In this document: in pieces, positions 34,466-43,667 of the stretch
Layout: each line of letters opens with the position of its first letter
How positions within the stretch are numbered: the first letter of the stretch is position 1
NCBI RefSeq assembly: GCF_000373105.1
Contig: NZ_KB890435.1
Location: 4,083-68,082 of the forward strand
Reading direction: 5' to 3'
Origin: Neolewinella persica DSM 23188
GTDB lineage: Bacteria; Bacteroidota; Bacteroidia; Chitinophagales; Saprospiraceae
Length of the DNA: 64,000 nt
Notes under the pieces: model-generated
What the model was told of the DNA's origin: nothing
Databases searched by the model: none
What the model saw: only the letters and a program-made list of their open reading frames with translations
Translations under genes and position numbers: made by a program

Positions 34466-35368
34466 CTAATCTTCCGGAAGAATTCCCATTACGTTTGCCA
34501 TCAGGTCACTCCGGTATTCGGTGGGCGTCCGGCCAACACAGCGACGAAATGCCCGGTTGAACTGGCTGAGCGAATTGAAGCCACTGTCGTAGGCTACCTC
34601 CGCAATGGTCGAATGATCGTCCCCCAACAATTTACAGGCGTAGACGACCCGATAGTTGGTGAGGTAAGCGATAAAGGTGTTTCCGCTGACTTTTTTAAAG
34701 TACCGGCAAAAAGCTGGTATGGTCATCGAAGCAACGCCGGAAACTTCAGCCAGGGAGATGTCCCGGCGGAAGTTGTCACTTATGAATTGCTGGATATCGT
34801 TAAAGCGATCGTACCCATGGGTGGCGATCTGCAGGTGAAAGCCATCAGCATTGAGGCTCTGATAGTCTTCACTTATCGCCAGCTGCTGTAAGATGTCGAT
34901 CAGTGACAGCATCCGGTTCATCGGGTCCTGCTTGATGAGGTGCTCCATACGAGCACCCAAAGCCTGGCGGGTGTAGCCACTAAAGGACAGGCCGTTACGT
35001 GCCCGATCGAACAGGTTACTTACGTTACGCATTTCCGGTAGGTTCAGAAAGTCGGCCGTGGGGAAGTCCGTCGAAAATTGAACCACCGTTTCGGCCTTGT
35101 TACCGGTAAACTGGTCGGTGAACCCCCAGTGCGGAAGGTTAGAGCCAATAAGGATCAGCTCACCGTCCCGATAATGGGACACATGGCTGCCGATGTGCCG
35201 ACGCCCGTGACCGCCCCGGACGTAAACGAGTTCAAGTTCCGGATGGAAGTGCCAGTTGGGCGTCTTATTTGCCCTACTCCCCGGATCGGAAAAGTGCTTT
35301 ACGAGAAAAGATGTCCCTGGAGTAGGGATTACCTGTTCGCGTACAGGATGGTTTGAGGAAGCCTGCAT
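34466..35368 (-). CDS. AraC-family transcriptional regulator with cupin sensor domain
   Basis: From ATG 35368 the 300-residue protein has an N-terminal cupin-like domain (NWHFHPELELVYVRGGHGRRHIGSH; the longer reading from 35398 adds ten residues). Two C-terminal helix-turn-helix motifs follow: DISLAEVSGVASMTIPAFCRYFKKVSG and STIAEVAYDSGFNSLSQFNRAFRRCVGRTPTEYR. Such proteins typically control sugar or surface-related genes in response to a small ligand bound by the cupin. No target is visible nearby. It is monocistronic. Confidence 0.92.
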   Translation of the reverse strand: MQASSNHPVREQVIPTPGTSFLVKHFSDPGSRANKTPNWHFHPELELVYVRGGHGRRHIGSHVSHYRDGELILIGSNLPHWGFTDQFTGNKAETVVQFSTDFPTADFLNLPEMRNVSNLFDRARNGLSFSGYTRQALGARMEHLIKQDPMNRMLSLIDILQQLAISEDYQSLNADGFHLQIATHGYDRFNDIQQFISDNFRRDISLAEVSGVASMTIPAFCRYFKKVSGNTFIAYLTNYRVVYACKLLGDDHSTIAEVAYDSGFNSLSQFNRAFRRCVGRTPTEYRSDLMANVMGILPED

Positions 35369-35762
35369 GGTGAAGGTTATTTGGGGATGTAAAAGCACGA
35401 GGGGAAAATTTCGCGCTTAGGGTTTACTCAGTACGTTGTTTTTGGCTTTACAGCAACAAGAAACAGTCCGTCTGGCAAACTTCAAAGGGATTACGTTTAA
35501 AACAAAGTCCGCTATTGGGACGAAAAGAATACACACAAGTAACGTAATACGGCTCAAAAGGATGCCTTGACACAACGAAAATCCGAACTCTTTTCCACTT
35601 GGTCACTCATGGATTACCCTCCACTGCGCAAATATTAACCCTGGGGTAAAAATTGCGCGACGTTCATCAAAATCTGCGTGGATAAATATAAACGATCGCC
35701 GGTTCTTTGCATGGCAAGGAAGTCGAAAGTGCAGCTTACTGTAATCTATAATTCCCTGACAA
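35369..35762. other. Intergenic region with no recognised element
   Basis: The 394 bases upstream of the AraC gene and the exported gene at 35763 are AT-richer than the genes. I see no repeat, hairpin of note or clear TAnnTTTG. GGTTCTTTGC near 35692 is the nearest promoter-like word for the plus gene. Confidence 0.5.
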
Positions 35763-36362
35763 ATGAAACTAATTACCACCATCTTCCTATTGATGTTTGC
35801 CACAGCTTCGGCCCTGGCATCAATCAATCCGTTGGACCTCACCGCCCAACGGGATGTAACTAGTGGAACGCTCGTCATTCGCAGCATCGTCGGCCTGGAA
35901 AATACGTCATTGTTTGAAGTCTACGACGACATCGGCAATGTATTGTACTCAGACTCCGTCGTTGCGGGTGATTTCATCAACAAGCGGTTCCCCGCAATTA
36001 CTTTAGTGCGCAACACCTACCATCTTGTAATAACCGACGTTCGTGGTCGAACGACCCAACCACTCCGGATGGACACAAATGGCAACCTCCTGGACCACAC
36101 CACCGCCGAAGTTTTTCTCTTCCCCCGGGTAGACCTGCGAGCCGAACGAATGCTCGTAATCGACTATACCAATAAGGGTGGTCGTCGGGTCAACATTTCT
36201 ATCGCCAATACAAACGGAGACATTGTTTTCTCAGACGTCGTTAACGGCAAAGAAGAAGTACAGCGGGCCTACCGGCTGGACCAACTCGCCGTCGGCAACT
36301 ACCAACTCATCGTCTCCGCCCGAGACGTAAAGAGCCACGCAACTGCTTTTGCGCTGCGTTAA
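35763..36362 (+). CDS. Small exported beta-sandwich protein
   Basis: A 199-residue protein with signal peptide MKLITTIFLLMFATASALA. The mature part contains two similar beta-rich halves (about 38-100 and 120-199), each with the pattern FEVYDDIGNVLYSDSVV / ISIANTNGDIVFSDVVNGK and a late NxYHLVITD / GNYQLIVSA strand, like the fold of T9SS sorting domains or DUF3244-type proteins. The last residues AFALR are not a clear sorting motif. Function unknown. A strong terminator follows. Confidence 0.75.
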   Translation: MKLITTIFLLMFATASALASINPLDLTAQRDVTSGTLVIRSIVGLENTSLFEVYDDIGNVLYSDSVVAGDFINKRFPAITLVRNTYHLVITDVRGRTTQPLRMDTNGNLLDHTTAEVFLFPRVDLRAERMLVIDYTNKGGRRVNISIANTNGDIVFSDVVNGKEEVQRAYRLDQLAVGNYQLIVSARDVKSHATAFALR

Positions 36363-36391
36363 GAATTTTGCATGATCGACTTTAAGTTTCG

Positions 36392-36424
36392 CCCCTTCCG
36401 CTTTTTTCGGGAGGGGCTTTTTTG
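36392..36424 (+). terminator. Rho-independent terminator
   Basis: GCCCCTTCCG and CGGGAGGGGC (one G-T pair) enclose a T-rich loop and are followed by TTTTTT on the plus strand, 30 bases after the stop of the gene at 35763. Confidence 0.85.
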
Positions 36425-36533
36425 TGTGCCTCTGGCAACACGCTACTCGTTGTTCCTTACCCGGGACTGCGTCGTGCCTCCATATCCCGGGCAACTCATG
36501 TTAAGTAGCTACACGACGGGCCATGGTATCAGA

Positions 36534-37241
36534 TTAGCGCAACTCAAAGTCCACATGATAATGGTCATCATGCAGTTCGTCTACCAGTCGGGGCAGTGAT
36601 TTGGCGAAGTAGATGCCACGTTGCCGGACCTTTTTACCGCTGGGGCTGGCGTAAAACTCCTCCTTCAGGTCGATCTGGACGATGATCTTCTTTATGCGGA
36701 GCCCGTTGGTCCTGGCAGCATCGTCGAGGGCCAGGAGGTGGCGCCCCATAGTTTCGAAGTCGATGCTTACACGTTTGGAGTAAGCGCCCCGGCCGTCTGC
36801 TGACAGCAGGTAATGCCATATGCCCAGGTGATCGAGCAGCCGGTGAGCGCTGCCATTCCGTGTTTTGGGCAGCATAAAATCGGCAGATAAGCCAATTTGG
36901 TGGGTACGATGTGGCCACATTTTGCCCCCGTGCTTATTGGCGCATTCCATCAGCCGGAACTGAACGCCGGGGCAGGTGGTTTCACAGGTCTGGTAGGCGT
37001 CGAGAATGGTGTTGTGTACCCGATGGTGGGTGTATCCCCGATTAAGGAGGTAGTAACTCACGGGACTGAAATACCGATAATTCTTTCCGAAGTACGGAAC
37101 CAGCCAAGCGTTTTCGAGGGAGCCCTTGCCGACGGTTCCGGAGGCAACGGCTTTGTCTTTGTTTTGGTGGGTTAGTTCGGGGAAGGCCAGGGCCAATAGG
37201 CCAAAGGCTAATAGAATCAGGAGTGTTTTTCGCTTTTTCAT
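36534..37241 (-). CDS. MepA-like (M74) murein endopeptidase
   Basis: A 235-residue exported protein (signal MKKRKTLLILLAFGLLALAF). Zinc ligands are at the spacing of E. coli MepA: H111, H114 and D121 in HRTHQIGLSADF, and H224, H227 and H229 in HDDHYHVDF. M74 enzymes cleave D-Ala-meso-DAP cross-links in peptidoglycan. C86, C90 and C100 may form a disulphide. The protein is shorter than MepA and diverges outside the motifs, so a related DD- or LD-endopeptidase is possible. The gene is single. Confidence 0.78.
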   Translation of the reverse strand: MKKRKTLLILLAFGLLALAFPELTHQNKDKAVASGTVGKGSLENAWLVPYFGKNYRYFSPVSYYLLNRGYTHHRVHNTILDAYQTCETTCPGVQFRLMECANKHGGKMWPHRTHQIGLSADFMLPKTRNGSAHRLLDHLGIWHYLLSADGRGAYSKRVSIDFETMGRHLLALDDAARTNGLRIKKIIVQIDLKEEFYASPSGKKVRQRGIYFAKSLPRLVDELHDDHYHVDFELR

Positions 37242-37318
37242 TGGGTAAGTAGCGAGGCGGGAAGAAGGGTTTATTGATCAACGATCTTGATAAATTAATT
37301 ATTCCTTTAGGTTCCTTA

Positions 37319-37390
37319 GCGATTCGCTCATCGGATGCATCTTCCAGCCTGGCGCAGCCGGATGGACGTTCATCCGATGCGTCGAATCGC
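37319..37390 (-). repeat. S stem-loop, copy 3
   Basis: S is my name for a family of four long stem-loops. Read on the minus strand: outer arms GCGATTCG / CGAATCGC, then CATCGGATG / CATCCGATG, an internal loop AA opposite ATG, an inner stem CGTCCATCC / GGCTGGAAG (seven of nine pairs) and the loop GGCTGCGCCA. It faces copy 1, six bases away. Confidence 0.75.
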
Positions 37391-37396
37391 ATGCCC

Positions 37397-37466
37397 GCGC
37401 ATTTTATACATCCGATAAACTTTTGCGACTACGTCAGCAAAAGATGTATCGGATGAAAAAATGCGC
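37397..37466 (+). repeat. S stem-loop, copy 1
   Basis: Outer arms GCGCATTTT / AAAATGCGC, CATCCGATA / TATCGGATG, internal loop AA opposite ATG, inner stem CTTTTGC / GCAAAAG, loop GACTACGTCA. It ends two bases before the stop codon of the kinase gene at 37469. Confidence 0.8.
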
Positions 37467-37468
37467 TG

Positions 37469-38029
37469 TTACCAGTCGTAATGTGCCACAATACGCTCGG
37501 CCACCTCATCGGGGGTGAGGTTAGCGTTATTGATCTTCAGGATTTTCCGTTCCGGCATTTCACCGGGTCGGGTATTTTGGCGGTACTTCTTATCGTCGGC
37601 CAGCAGCATGCCTTCTGAATGCGCTATATCCCGCTTGGAAGCTTTCTCATCCAGGCGGTCCGGGTGGCGGTTACGCTGCAGGCGTACGTCCTGCGCTGCT
37701 TCCAATTCTACGTAGTGAATGTGGGCACCGCCGGCTTTGAAGATATTGACTATGCGGTCGACGTACTCCGCTTCTGAAGGTAAATCGAGGGCCCAGCAGA
37801 AAGTGAAGATAAAGCCCTTCATGTTACTCTCCGCCGCCACTTCAAAGGTACCGAACCGGACTAAGCTATCTAGTTTCCTGAACGCCTCGGTCCCGAAATC
37901 GAATAACCGGTTGGCCAGTTCCAACGACACGTGGTTGTGGAATAGTTTATAGCCGGTTTTTTCGGCCAGGGCCTTGCCTACCGTCATTTTCCCAACCGCT
38001 GAGGGACCGAAGATCAGGATAAATTTCAT
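37469..38029 (-). CDS. P-loop AAA-type nucleotide kinase
   Basis: A 186-residue protein with Walker A GPSAVGKMTVGK at 8-19, a first helix/strand block FHNHVSLELANRL and a C-terminal lid region (RHPDRLDEKASKRDI). It resembles small P-loop kinases of the shikimate/gluconate/chloramphenicol-phosphotransferase type. The substrate is not evident. The unusual methionine in the Walker A (GKMT) is tolerated in relatives. Single gene, minus strand. Confidence 0.75.
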   Translation of the reverse strand: MKFILIFGPSAVGKMTVGKALAEKTGYKLFHNHVSLELANRLFDFGTEAFRKLDSLVRFGTFEVAAESNMKGFIFTFCWALDLPSEAEYVDRIVNIFKAGGAHIHYVELEAAQDVRLQRNRHPDRLDEKASKRDIAHSEGMLLADDKKYRQNTRPGEMPERKILKINNANLTPDEVAERIVAHYDW

Positions 38030-38095
38030 GGATTGGTAATGTTGTGAGCGGAAGTTAAAGTTACTGAAGAAGGAGGTATTCTGGTACGGCCGAAG

Positions 38096-38165
38096 AGTGA
38101 ATGGGAGAATTATTGAAGGAGAGAATAGCTGCTACCGTTCTCCCCTTGCTCCTTCAATATTCACT
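38096..38165. repeat. Imperfect hairpin abutting R17 copy 7
   Basis: AGTGAAT / ATTCACT and ATTGAAGGAG / CTCCTTCAAT pair, with an extra nine bases in the left arm. The hairpin ends exactly where R17 copy 7 begins. The word GAATGGGAGAATAGCT-like recurs near 38200. Confidence 0.65.
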
Positions 38166-38182
38166 GCACCTGCGGCCCCGCC
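38166..38182 (+). repeat. R17 dispersed repeat, copy 7
   Basis: GCACCTGCGGCCCCGCC, one mismatch, about 210 bases upstream of prfA. The 38030-38392 gap holds this, the hairpin beside it and the prfA promoter. Confidence 0.85.
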
Positions 38183-38361
38183 CCCTTAAATGAATTCTTG
38201 AATGGGAGAATAGCTGCGGCTGGTTCCACTCAACTACGCTGCGCTTGTTTCGCCAAGGTGAACAAGCGACCGCCGAAGGTAGCCACGAAGTGAACGGTAC
38301 TTGCGGAAGCTATTCACTCATTCTCTCGTTCACTCATTCCCTTTACTCCCTTGCCCTTAGT

Positions 38362-38369
38362 TATCTTTG
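38362..38369 (+). promoter_or_regulatory. -7 element of prfA
   Basis: TATCTTTGCGCCCCC matches TAnnTTTG; CTTTAC lies 20 bases upstream. The leader to the ATG is about 20 bases. Confidence 0.7.
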
Positions 38370-38392
38370 CGCCCCCTACGAATTACCCAACT

Positions 38393-39460
38393 ATGTTAAA
38401 CCAACTGGAAGCCATCTACAACCGCTTCAAGAATCTTGAAGAGCAGCTCTCCGACCCGGAGATCATTACCGATCCGTCTAAATTCACGAAAGTGAATAAG
38501 GAATACGGTAAGCTGAAGCCGATTGCCGATACGTACCTAACCTACGCCGAACTGCTGGAGAACATCAAAAGCAGCGACGCCATGCGCAAGGACCCGGACC
38601 CGGAAATGCGGGAAATGGCGCAGATGGAATACGACGAATCCCGGGCGGAGAAAGAAAAAATGGACGAAGACATTAAGGTGATGCTCATTCCGAAAGACCC
38701 GGAAGACGAGCGGGACATCATCATGGAAATTCGTTCTGGTGCGGGCGGGGACGAAGCCGCCATCTTCGCCGGTGACCTCTACGACATGTACCGCCGCTAT
38801 TGCGACAATATGGGGTGGAAAATTGAGGTGATCGATGAAAACGAAGGTACTGCCGGCGGCTACTCTAAATTGGTGATTGAGGTGCATGGCGACGACGTCT
38901 ACAGCCACCTTAAGTTCGAATCCGGCGCACACCGGGTTCAGCGCGTTCCAAAAACGGAGAGCCAGGGCCGGGTGCATACTTCAGCCGCCACCGTTGCCGT
39001 ACTACCCAAAATGGAAGAAGAGGACATCAACATCAACAAAGCAGACTTGAAGATCGATACCTTCCGCGCCTCCGGCGCAGGTGGGCAGCACGTCAACAAG
39101 ACGGAATCTGCCATCCGGATCACCCACTTGCCCACCGGTATTGTGAGTGAAAGCCAGGATGGCCGCAGCCAGCATAAGAACAAGGAGATTGCCATGGCGC
39201 AGCTCTACCAGCGCATCAAGAACGCCCAGGACACGGCCGCGCACAACGAGATGGCCAGCGCGCGCAAATCCCTTGTCGGAAGCGGCGACCGTTCCGAGAA
39301 GATCCGGACCTACAACTACCCACAAAACCGGGTGACCGATCACCGCATCAATCTGACGCTGCACAATCTGGACAAGATTATTGCCGGCGGGCTGGAACCG
39401 GTGATTGAGGGGTTGCAGGTGGCGGAGAATGCAACTAAGCTGCAGGAAGGGGTTGTGTAA
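38393..39460 (+). CDS. prfA: Peptide chain release factor 1
   Basis: A 355-residue protein that releases peptides at UAA and UAG. The PxT stop-recognition motif is PKT at 186-188 within [14 protein letters not shown]. The catalytic GGQ is at 230-232 in [16 protein letters not shown], followed by [18 protein letters not shown]. The ATG at 38393 gives the usual N-terminus ([12 protein letters not shown]); the reading from 38351 would start upstream of the promoter. Hairpins follow the stop, and no prmC lies beside it. Confidence 0.97.
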   Translation: MLNQLEAIYNRFKNLEEQLSDPEIITDPSKFTKVNKEYGKLKPIADTYLTYAELLENIKSSDAMRKDPDPEMREMAQMEYDESRAEKEKMDEDIKVMLIPKDPEDERDIIMEIRSGAGGDEAAIFAGDLYDMYRRYCDNMGWKIEVIDENEGTAGGYSKLVIEVHGDDVYSHLKFESGAHRVQRVPKTESQGRVHTSAATVAVLPKMEEEDININKADLKIDTFRASGAGGQHVNKTESAIRITHLPTGIVSESQDGRSQHKNKEIAMAQLYQRIKNAQDTAAHNEMASARKSLVGSGDRSEKIRTYNYPQNRVTDHRINLTLHNLDKIIAGGLEPVIEGLQVAENATKLQEGVV

Positions 39461-39466
39461 GTAGAC

Positions 39467-39489
39467 GAAAACTCGCTGCGCTCGTTTTC
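39467..39489 (+). terminator. Possible terminator of prfA
   Basis: GAAAAC and GTTTTC flank an 11-base self-complementary loop TCGCTGCGCTC seven bases after the stop. An almost identical block follows ffh at 57539-57561, sharing GTAGACGAAAA and GCGCTGCGC words. Confidence 0.45.
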
Positions 39490-39637
39490 TTGGCAGATGT
39501 GCTTCGCACTTGGTAGTGGGTAGTGCTCTACCGCAGGGCTTTGCTCACTCCACTCGCAGGGCAATTTCACAATGCTTTCATCAAAAGAAAACCCCCACCT
39601 AAGAAATGCGTTATCAAGCAGTAACTAAATTCTTAGC

Positions 39638-40984
39638 ATGCTCCGCCTCCCGGCTCTCCTCCTTTCCGCCCTACTTCTTTCCATCCTTACTTCCTGCACC
39701 TTCGTCCAGGACCGCTACCCCACCCTGCCTCCCGGCCTTTACCGGGCCGAGCTTGCGCTGGAGTACAACCCCATCGTACCTAACCCAAAAGGCGCGCCGA
39801 TCCCGGAAAAGACCAACCTTGAATTCGACGAGGTAACGGAAGGCCAACTCCCCTTCACGATGGAAGTAGTGTACGAAACGGACACCACCTTCCGCATCGA
39901 GATCCACAATGGTGAAGAAATTACGGTGGTACCGGCCAAGGACATCATCACCGGCAGAGATCAGCAGGCCGGCCGCGATACCCTCCGTATCGACTTTCCG
40001 GTATTCGACACGCACATCAGTGCTTACCACGAAGAAAACGTGATCGAAGGCGTCTGGGTAATTCATTACCGGGACAACTACAGGATTCCTTTCAAAGCTT
40101 ATTTCGGAAGAGGCCACCGTTTTACTTCCCTTCGTAAAACACCCGCAGCGGACGTTTCCGGAAAGTGGGCCGTGACCTTCGGAATGGGAGACGAGGAACC
40201 TTTCCCCGGAATTGCGGAGTTTGAACAAAACGGGAACCACCTTACGGGAACGTTCCGCACGGAAACCGGGGACTATCGCTACCTGGAAGGAACCGTACAG
40301 GCCAACAAGTTGTATCTGAGTGTTTTTGATGGTAGCCACGCCTTCCTTTTTGAAGCCATCATCAAGGAAGATGGCACCATTAGCGGCACCTTCCGATCCG
40401 GTCGCCATTACCTGACCAACTGGACGGCGAAGCGTGACGATAACTTCACCCTCATCAACCCGAATGAATTGACGCTGATGAAAGAGGATATTCCGCTCAG
40501 CTTCAGCTTTCCCAACGTTGATGGAGACACCATCTCGCTGGACGGCGAACAGTACGATGGACGGCCCAAGTTGGTCCAGATCATGGGGACCTGGTGCCCC
40601 AACTGTCGGGAGGAAACTGCATTCATAAGAGATTACCTGGCCAACAACGACGTCAGAGACCTGGAAGTCATCACCCTGGCCTTTGAAAAGTACGGCCAGG
40701 AAGATGAACGGAGTAAAGCATCGATTCGCCAATACTACGAGAACATGAAGGTATCGTGGCCAATACTGCTGGCTGGCCCCGCCGACAAGGACGCTGCTGG
40801 CATAGCCTTACCCATGCTTAGCAAAATCTTCAGCTTCCCCACCCTGCTGTTCGTGGACCGTGATAATAAGGTGAAGCGGATTTATACGGGCTTTAATGGA
40901 AAAGCGACCAGCAAGTATGGAGAATTTGAAGCTGGGTTTGAGGCTTCGGTTTCGGAGTTATTAAAGACGGAAGCGAGTAAGTAG
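39638..40984 (+). CDS. TlpA-like thioredoxin-domain lipoprotein
   Basis: A 448-residue lipoprotein (signal MLRLPALLLSALLLSILTSC; lipobox LTSC). The N-terminal 280 residues are beta-rich with YLEGTVQANKLYLSVFDG and FRSGRHYLTNW. The C-terminal 150 residues form a TlpA/ResA-like domain: TISLDGEQYDGRPKLVQIMG, active-site WCPNCREE (CxxC), and SFPTLLFVDRDNKVKRIY with a cis-Pro context. It probably reduces or isomerises exported proteins at the periplasmic face. It is co-oriented with the following gene 117 bases later. Confidence 0.9.
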   Translation: MLRLPALLLSALLLSILTSCTFVQDRYPTLPPGLYRAELALEYNPIVPNPKGAPIPEKTNLEFDEVTEGQLPFTMEVVYETDTTFRIEIHNGEEITVVPAKDIITGRDQQAGRDTLRIDFPVFDTHISAYHEENVIEGVWVIHYRDNYRIPFKAYFGRGHRFTSLRKTPAADVSGKWAVTFGMGDEEPFPGIAEFEQNGNHLTGTFRTETGDYRYLEGTVQANKLYLSVFDGSHAFLFEAIIKEDGTISGTFRSGRHYLTNWTAKRDDNFTLINPNELTLMKEDIPLSFSFPNVDGDTISLDGEQYDGRPKLVQIMGTWCPNCREETAFIRDYLANNDVRDLEVITLAFEKYGQEDERSKASIRQYYENMKVSWPILLAGPADKDAAGIALPMLSKIFSFPTLLFVDRDNKVKRIYTGFNGKATSKYGEFEAGFEASVSELLKTEASK

Positions 40985-41101
40985 ATTTACCTGTTTAGTG
41001 GTACTCAATAAGGGTGGTCCCTCTAAATGTTTAACTTGTGGTTGACTCAAGCTCGCTTAGCTTGCTTGATTAGCCTAAACACACAATTGAACATCCCCAC
41101 T

Positions 41102-42742
41102 ATGATTACTCTTTCTAAGCGGAAATCCCGCTTTCGTCTCTTGGTGTCCCTCATCATTATCCTGTTGGTTTGCCCACAGCTTCGTAGCCAAATAACTGCC
41201 GATGCGGGCGGGCCTTATGCCCTGGATGCCGATGGTAGCATTGCCCTGCAGGGCATGGCTGAGGTGAATGGAGATAAGCTTAGGCAGGTTGTCCTCGCTG
41301 CACAAAATTTTGCATCTGCCTACATAAGACTACCAGCTGCCTACCTGACCGATCCTTCCGGTACTCCGTTACTGAGTTGGCGTGTCATCCTCCTTCCTTT
41401 CCTGGGCGAACTGGAGCTATACAACCAATTCGACCGGACCAAAGCCTGGGATGACCCCGTCAACTTACCATTACTGGACCAAATGCCGGAAGTCTATCGT
41501 CGGTTAGGTGCGGCACCTGATGATGTTAATACGGCCTTTACGGGCGCTTTTCGAACGTTTGTGAGTGGGTCTGGGCAGAACGCCATGTTCGAGGGCGGTC
41601 CTGATGCAGGTTTTGAAACCAGTGGAGCAGGCACCACCCGCTTCCGGGACGTTACTGACGGCAGCTCCAATACTCTTTACCTTGGTGAAGTGGCTGGAAC
41701 CGATATTCCTTGGACGGCCCCATTTGACGTAGACTTGAACACCTCCTCAATGCTCGACGACCCAGCAGGTTTTTCGGGTGCGGCCGATAACGCCATCCTT
41801 TTTAGCTTACTTGATGGGCGGATAAAATTCCTGCTCGCCAATACTCCGCAAAACATCGTAGATGGCCTGTTTACCCGGGATGGCCGAGAAGACTCGGAAG
41901 ACTTTCCGCTCTATCTTCTGGACCCTGGCACCATTGACGACAGCAGCTTTGCGTGGGACCTGGACGATGACGGCACCTTTGAATTTGTGGGGCCAACCCC
42001 TACCATTTCAGGATCGGACCTCCTTGTAGGGGTCAATAACGTAAGCTTAAGAGTCACGACCACCACCGGAGTGGCCATTACGGTTTCCAGTACGGTAACT
42101 GTCAATGCCGTCAGTAACGACGAAGATGGAGACGGAGTGCTGGATGAGGCTGACTTTTGCCCGGGTACAGACATACCGGAGGCCACGGTTCCCGTCATCC
42201 GGTTAAAGCCCCGTCGCTTTGCGCTGCTGGACGGAGACGATCAGTTCGAAGGCCAGGCTTTTGGTTTCACCTTCGACCTGGAGGATACCGGCGGCTGCTC
42301 CTGCGAGCAAATCATCGATGAGCTACAACTCTCCAATAATAATCGCCGCTTTGGTTGCCGTTTCTTCCCGATGGCTGTTTGGGCAACCTACGTTTACTTT
42401 AATTCCCCTGTCCCCAAATCCCTGGACGGATCAGAAAAGCCAGCAGGCAATGACTGGGCCGAATTTCTTTCCGTAGAGGACAATGTTCTGGGTGCCAATT
42501 ACCCCAACCCAGCTAACCAGGTAACCGTGGTTCCTTTTTCTATTCTGGAGGAAGGCACTACCCGCCTGGAAGTATATGATGCCCTCGGGCGGCTGGTGGC
42601 CATCCCCCTTGCCGGAGAACGCCTGCCGGCGGGTAACTATGAAGTGGAAGTGGATGCCAGCCGTTTAACCGCCGGAACTTACTACTACCGGCTTTCTTCC
42701 GGAGACTTCACCGCCGTGAAACCAATGCAGGTAGTTCACTGA
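41102..42742 (+). CDS. Exported DUF1559-like protein with T9SS sorting domain
   Basis: From ATG 41102 the 546-residue protein has a signal peptide (MITLSKRKSRFRLLVSLIII and on). Residues about 60-260 follow DUF1559: FASAYIRLPAAYLTD, SWRVILLPFLGELELYNQFD, MPEVYRRL, and the hallmark DGSSNTLYLGE. DUF1559 is a signature of Planctomycetes exported proteins, so its place here is unusual. A short Ca-binding-type region NDEDGDGVLDEADFCPG follows. The last 80 residues (NYPNPANQVTVVPFSI onward) are a T9SS sorting domain. A start at 41027 adds 25 non-signal residues. Confidence 0.82.
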   Translation: MITLSKRKSRFRLLVSLIIILLVCPQLRSQITADAGGPYALDADGSIALQGMAEVNGDKLRQVVLAAQNFASAYIRLPAAYLTDPSGTPLLSWRVILLPFLGELELYNQFDRTKAWDDPVNLPLLDQMPEVYRRLGAAPDDVNTAFTGAFRTFVSGSGQNAMFEGGPDAGFETSGAGTTRFRDVTDGSSNTLYLGEVAGTDIPWTAPFDVDLNTSSMLDDPAGFSGAADNAILFSLLDGRIKFLLANTPQNIVDGLFTRDGREDSEDFPLYLLDPGTIDDSSFAWDLDDDGTFEFVGPTPTISGSDLLVGVNNVSLRVTTTTGVAITVSSTVTVNAVSNDEDGDGVLDEADFCPGTDIPEATVPVIRLKPRRFALLDGDDQFEGQAFGFTFDLEDTGGCSCEQIIDELQLSNNNRRFGCRFFPMAVWATYVYFNSPVPKSLDGSEKPAGNDWAEFLSVEDNVLGANYPNPANQVTVVPFSILEEGTTRLEVYDALGRLVAIPLAGERLPAGNYEVEVDASRLTAGTYYYRLSSGDFTAVKPMQVVH

Positions 42743-42769
42743 TATCCAAATAACGGGTATATTTCCGGG

Positions 42770-43462
42770 ATGCAACTAACCAACTCCAAGAAAATCGCTC
42801 TGCTGCTGGGTGCTACCGGTCTGGTAGGCTCCGCATTACTTGACGAACTACTGGCGCACGATGCGTACATCCGGGTCATCGCCCCCACGCGCAGGCCGAT
42901 GCACCGCCAGCACGACAAACTGGAAAACCCCGTCATCAACTTCGATGAACTGGAAGAATATGCCGGCAAACTTCCCTGCCAGGATGTGTTCATTGCACTT
43001 GGTACGACCATCAAAAAAGCGGGCAGCAAGGAAGCGTTTCGGAAGGTGGACTTTGACTACATCGTCAAGGGTGCCCTGGTGGCTAAAACCGGTGGTGCCA
43101 ACCAGTGCCTGTTGGTTTCCTCCTCCGGTGCCGATGTAGAGAGTCGGTTTTTCTACACCAGCGTCAAGGGGCAAACGGAAGAGGCCATAAAGGACCTTGG
43201 GTTCTGGGCCACCCACATTTTCCAACCGGGTGTATTGGTTGGTAACCGGGAAGAATTCCGGCTGGGCGAACGCATCGGTATCGGCGTTTCTAACCTGTTG
43301 CGGCGGATCAGTCCCGAAATCCTGGGCGATTACAACCCCACTAAAGTCAGCGTATTAGCCCAAAAAATGGTGGACGCGGCGCAGGGAATGGAGCCTGGTG
43401 TGCAGGTTCATGGTGCGATGAGTTTGTTGGAGGATAAGGCGGTTTCTGACGAGGATATTTAG
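42770..43462 (+). CDS. NAD(P)-dependent SDR-like oxidoreductase
   Basis: A 230-residue cytosolic protein with the Rossmann motif GATGLVGSALLDELL near residue 15 and VSSSGADVESRFFYTSVKGQTEEAIKD, in which Ser-Ser and Tyr-Lys positions recall the atypical SDR group of HTATIP2/TIP30-like NAD(P)H-binding proteins. Substrate unknown. The ATG is 28 bases after the T9SS protein's stop, so the two may share a transcript. R17 copy 8 begins three bases past the stop codon. Confidence 0.8.
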   Translation: MQLTNSKKIALLLGATGLVGSALLDELLAHDAYIRVIAPTRRPMHRQHDKLENPVINFDELEEYAGKLPCQDVFIALGTTIKKAGSKEAFRKVDFDYIVKGALVAKTGGANQCLLVSSSGADVESRFFYTSVKGQTEEAIKDLGFWATHIFQPGVLVGNREEFRLGERIGIGVSNLLRRISPEILGDYNPTKVSVLAQKMVDAAQGMEPGVQVHGAMSLLEDKAVSDEDI

Positions 43463-43464
43463 GG

Positions 43465-43481
43465 GGCGCGGTCGCAGGTGC
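43465..43481 (-). repeat. R17 dispersed repeat, copy 8
   Basis: GCACCTGCGACCGCGCC, one mismatch. Its pyrimidine tract continues away from the gene as AAGGAAAGGGATAACGGAGC on the plus strand. Confidence 0.8.
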
Positions 43482-43535
43482 AAGGAAAGGGATAACGGAG
43501 CAAGGGCAGAAGGGCGATAGCTTCACCCGATTAGA

Positions 43536-43544
43536 CCCGGAGGG
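43536..43544 (+). repeat. Left 9-bp direct repeat (target duplication)
   Basis: CCCGGAGGG lies next to the left terminal inverted repeat and is repeated exactly at 43781-43789. Confidence 0.75.
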
Positions 43545-43582
43545 CTACGGTGTGCACAGATCTTTACGGTGCTCTAAATGAT

Positions 43583-43656
43583 CGCGATTTTACACATCCG
43601 ATGAACTTTCAGCCGACTACGTCAGGCTGAAAGATGCATCGGATGAGAAAACCGCG
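43583..43656 (+). repeat. S stem-loop, copy 2
   Basis: Outer arms CGCGATTTT / AAAACCGCG with one mismatch, CATCCGATG / CATCGGATG, internal loop AA opposite ATG, perfect inner stem CTTTCAGCC / GGCTGAAAG and the loop GACTACGTCA identical to copy 1. Confidence 0.85.
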
Positions 43657-43667
43657 TGACTGTCGAG

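Noticed and set aside
39671-40732. 353-codon ORF opposite the TlpA-like gene
   Set aside because: No signal, domain or start context; the plus-strand gene has a lipobox and WCPNC active site.
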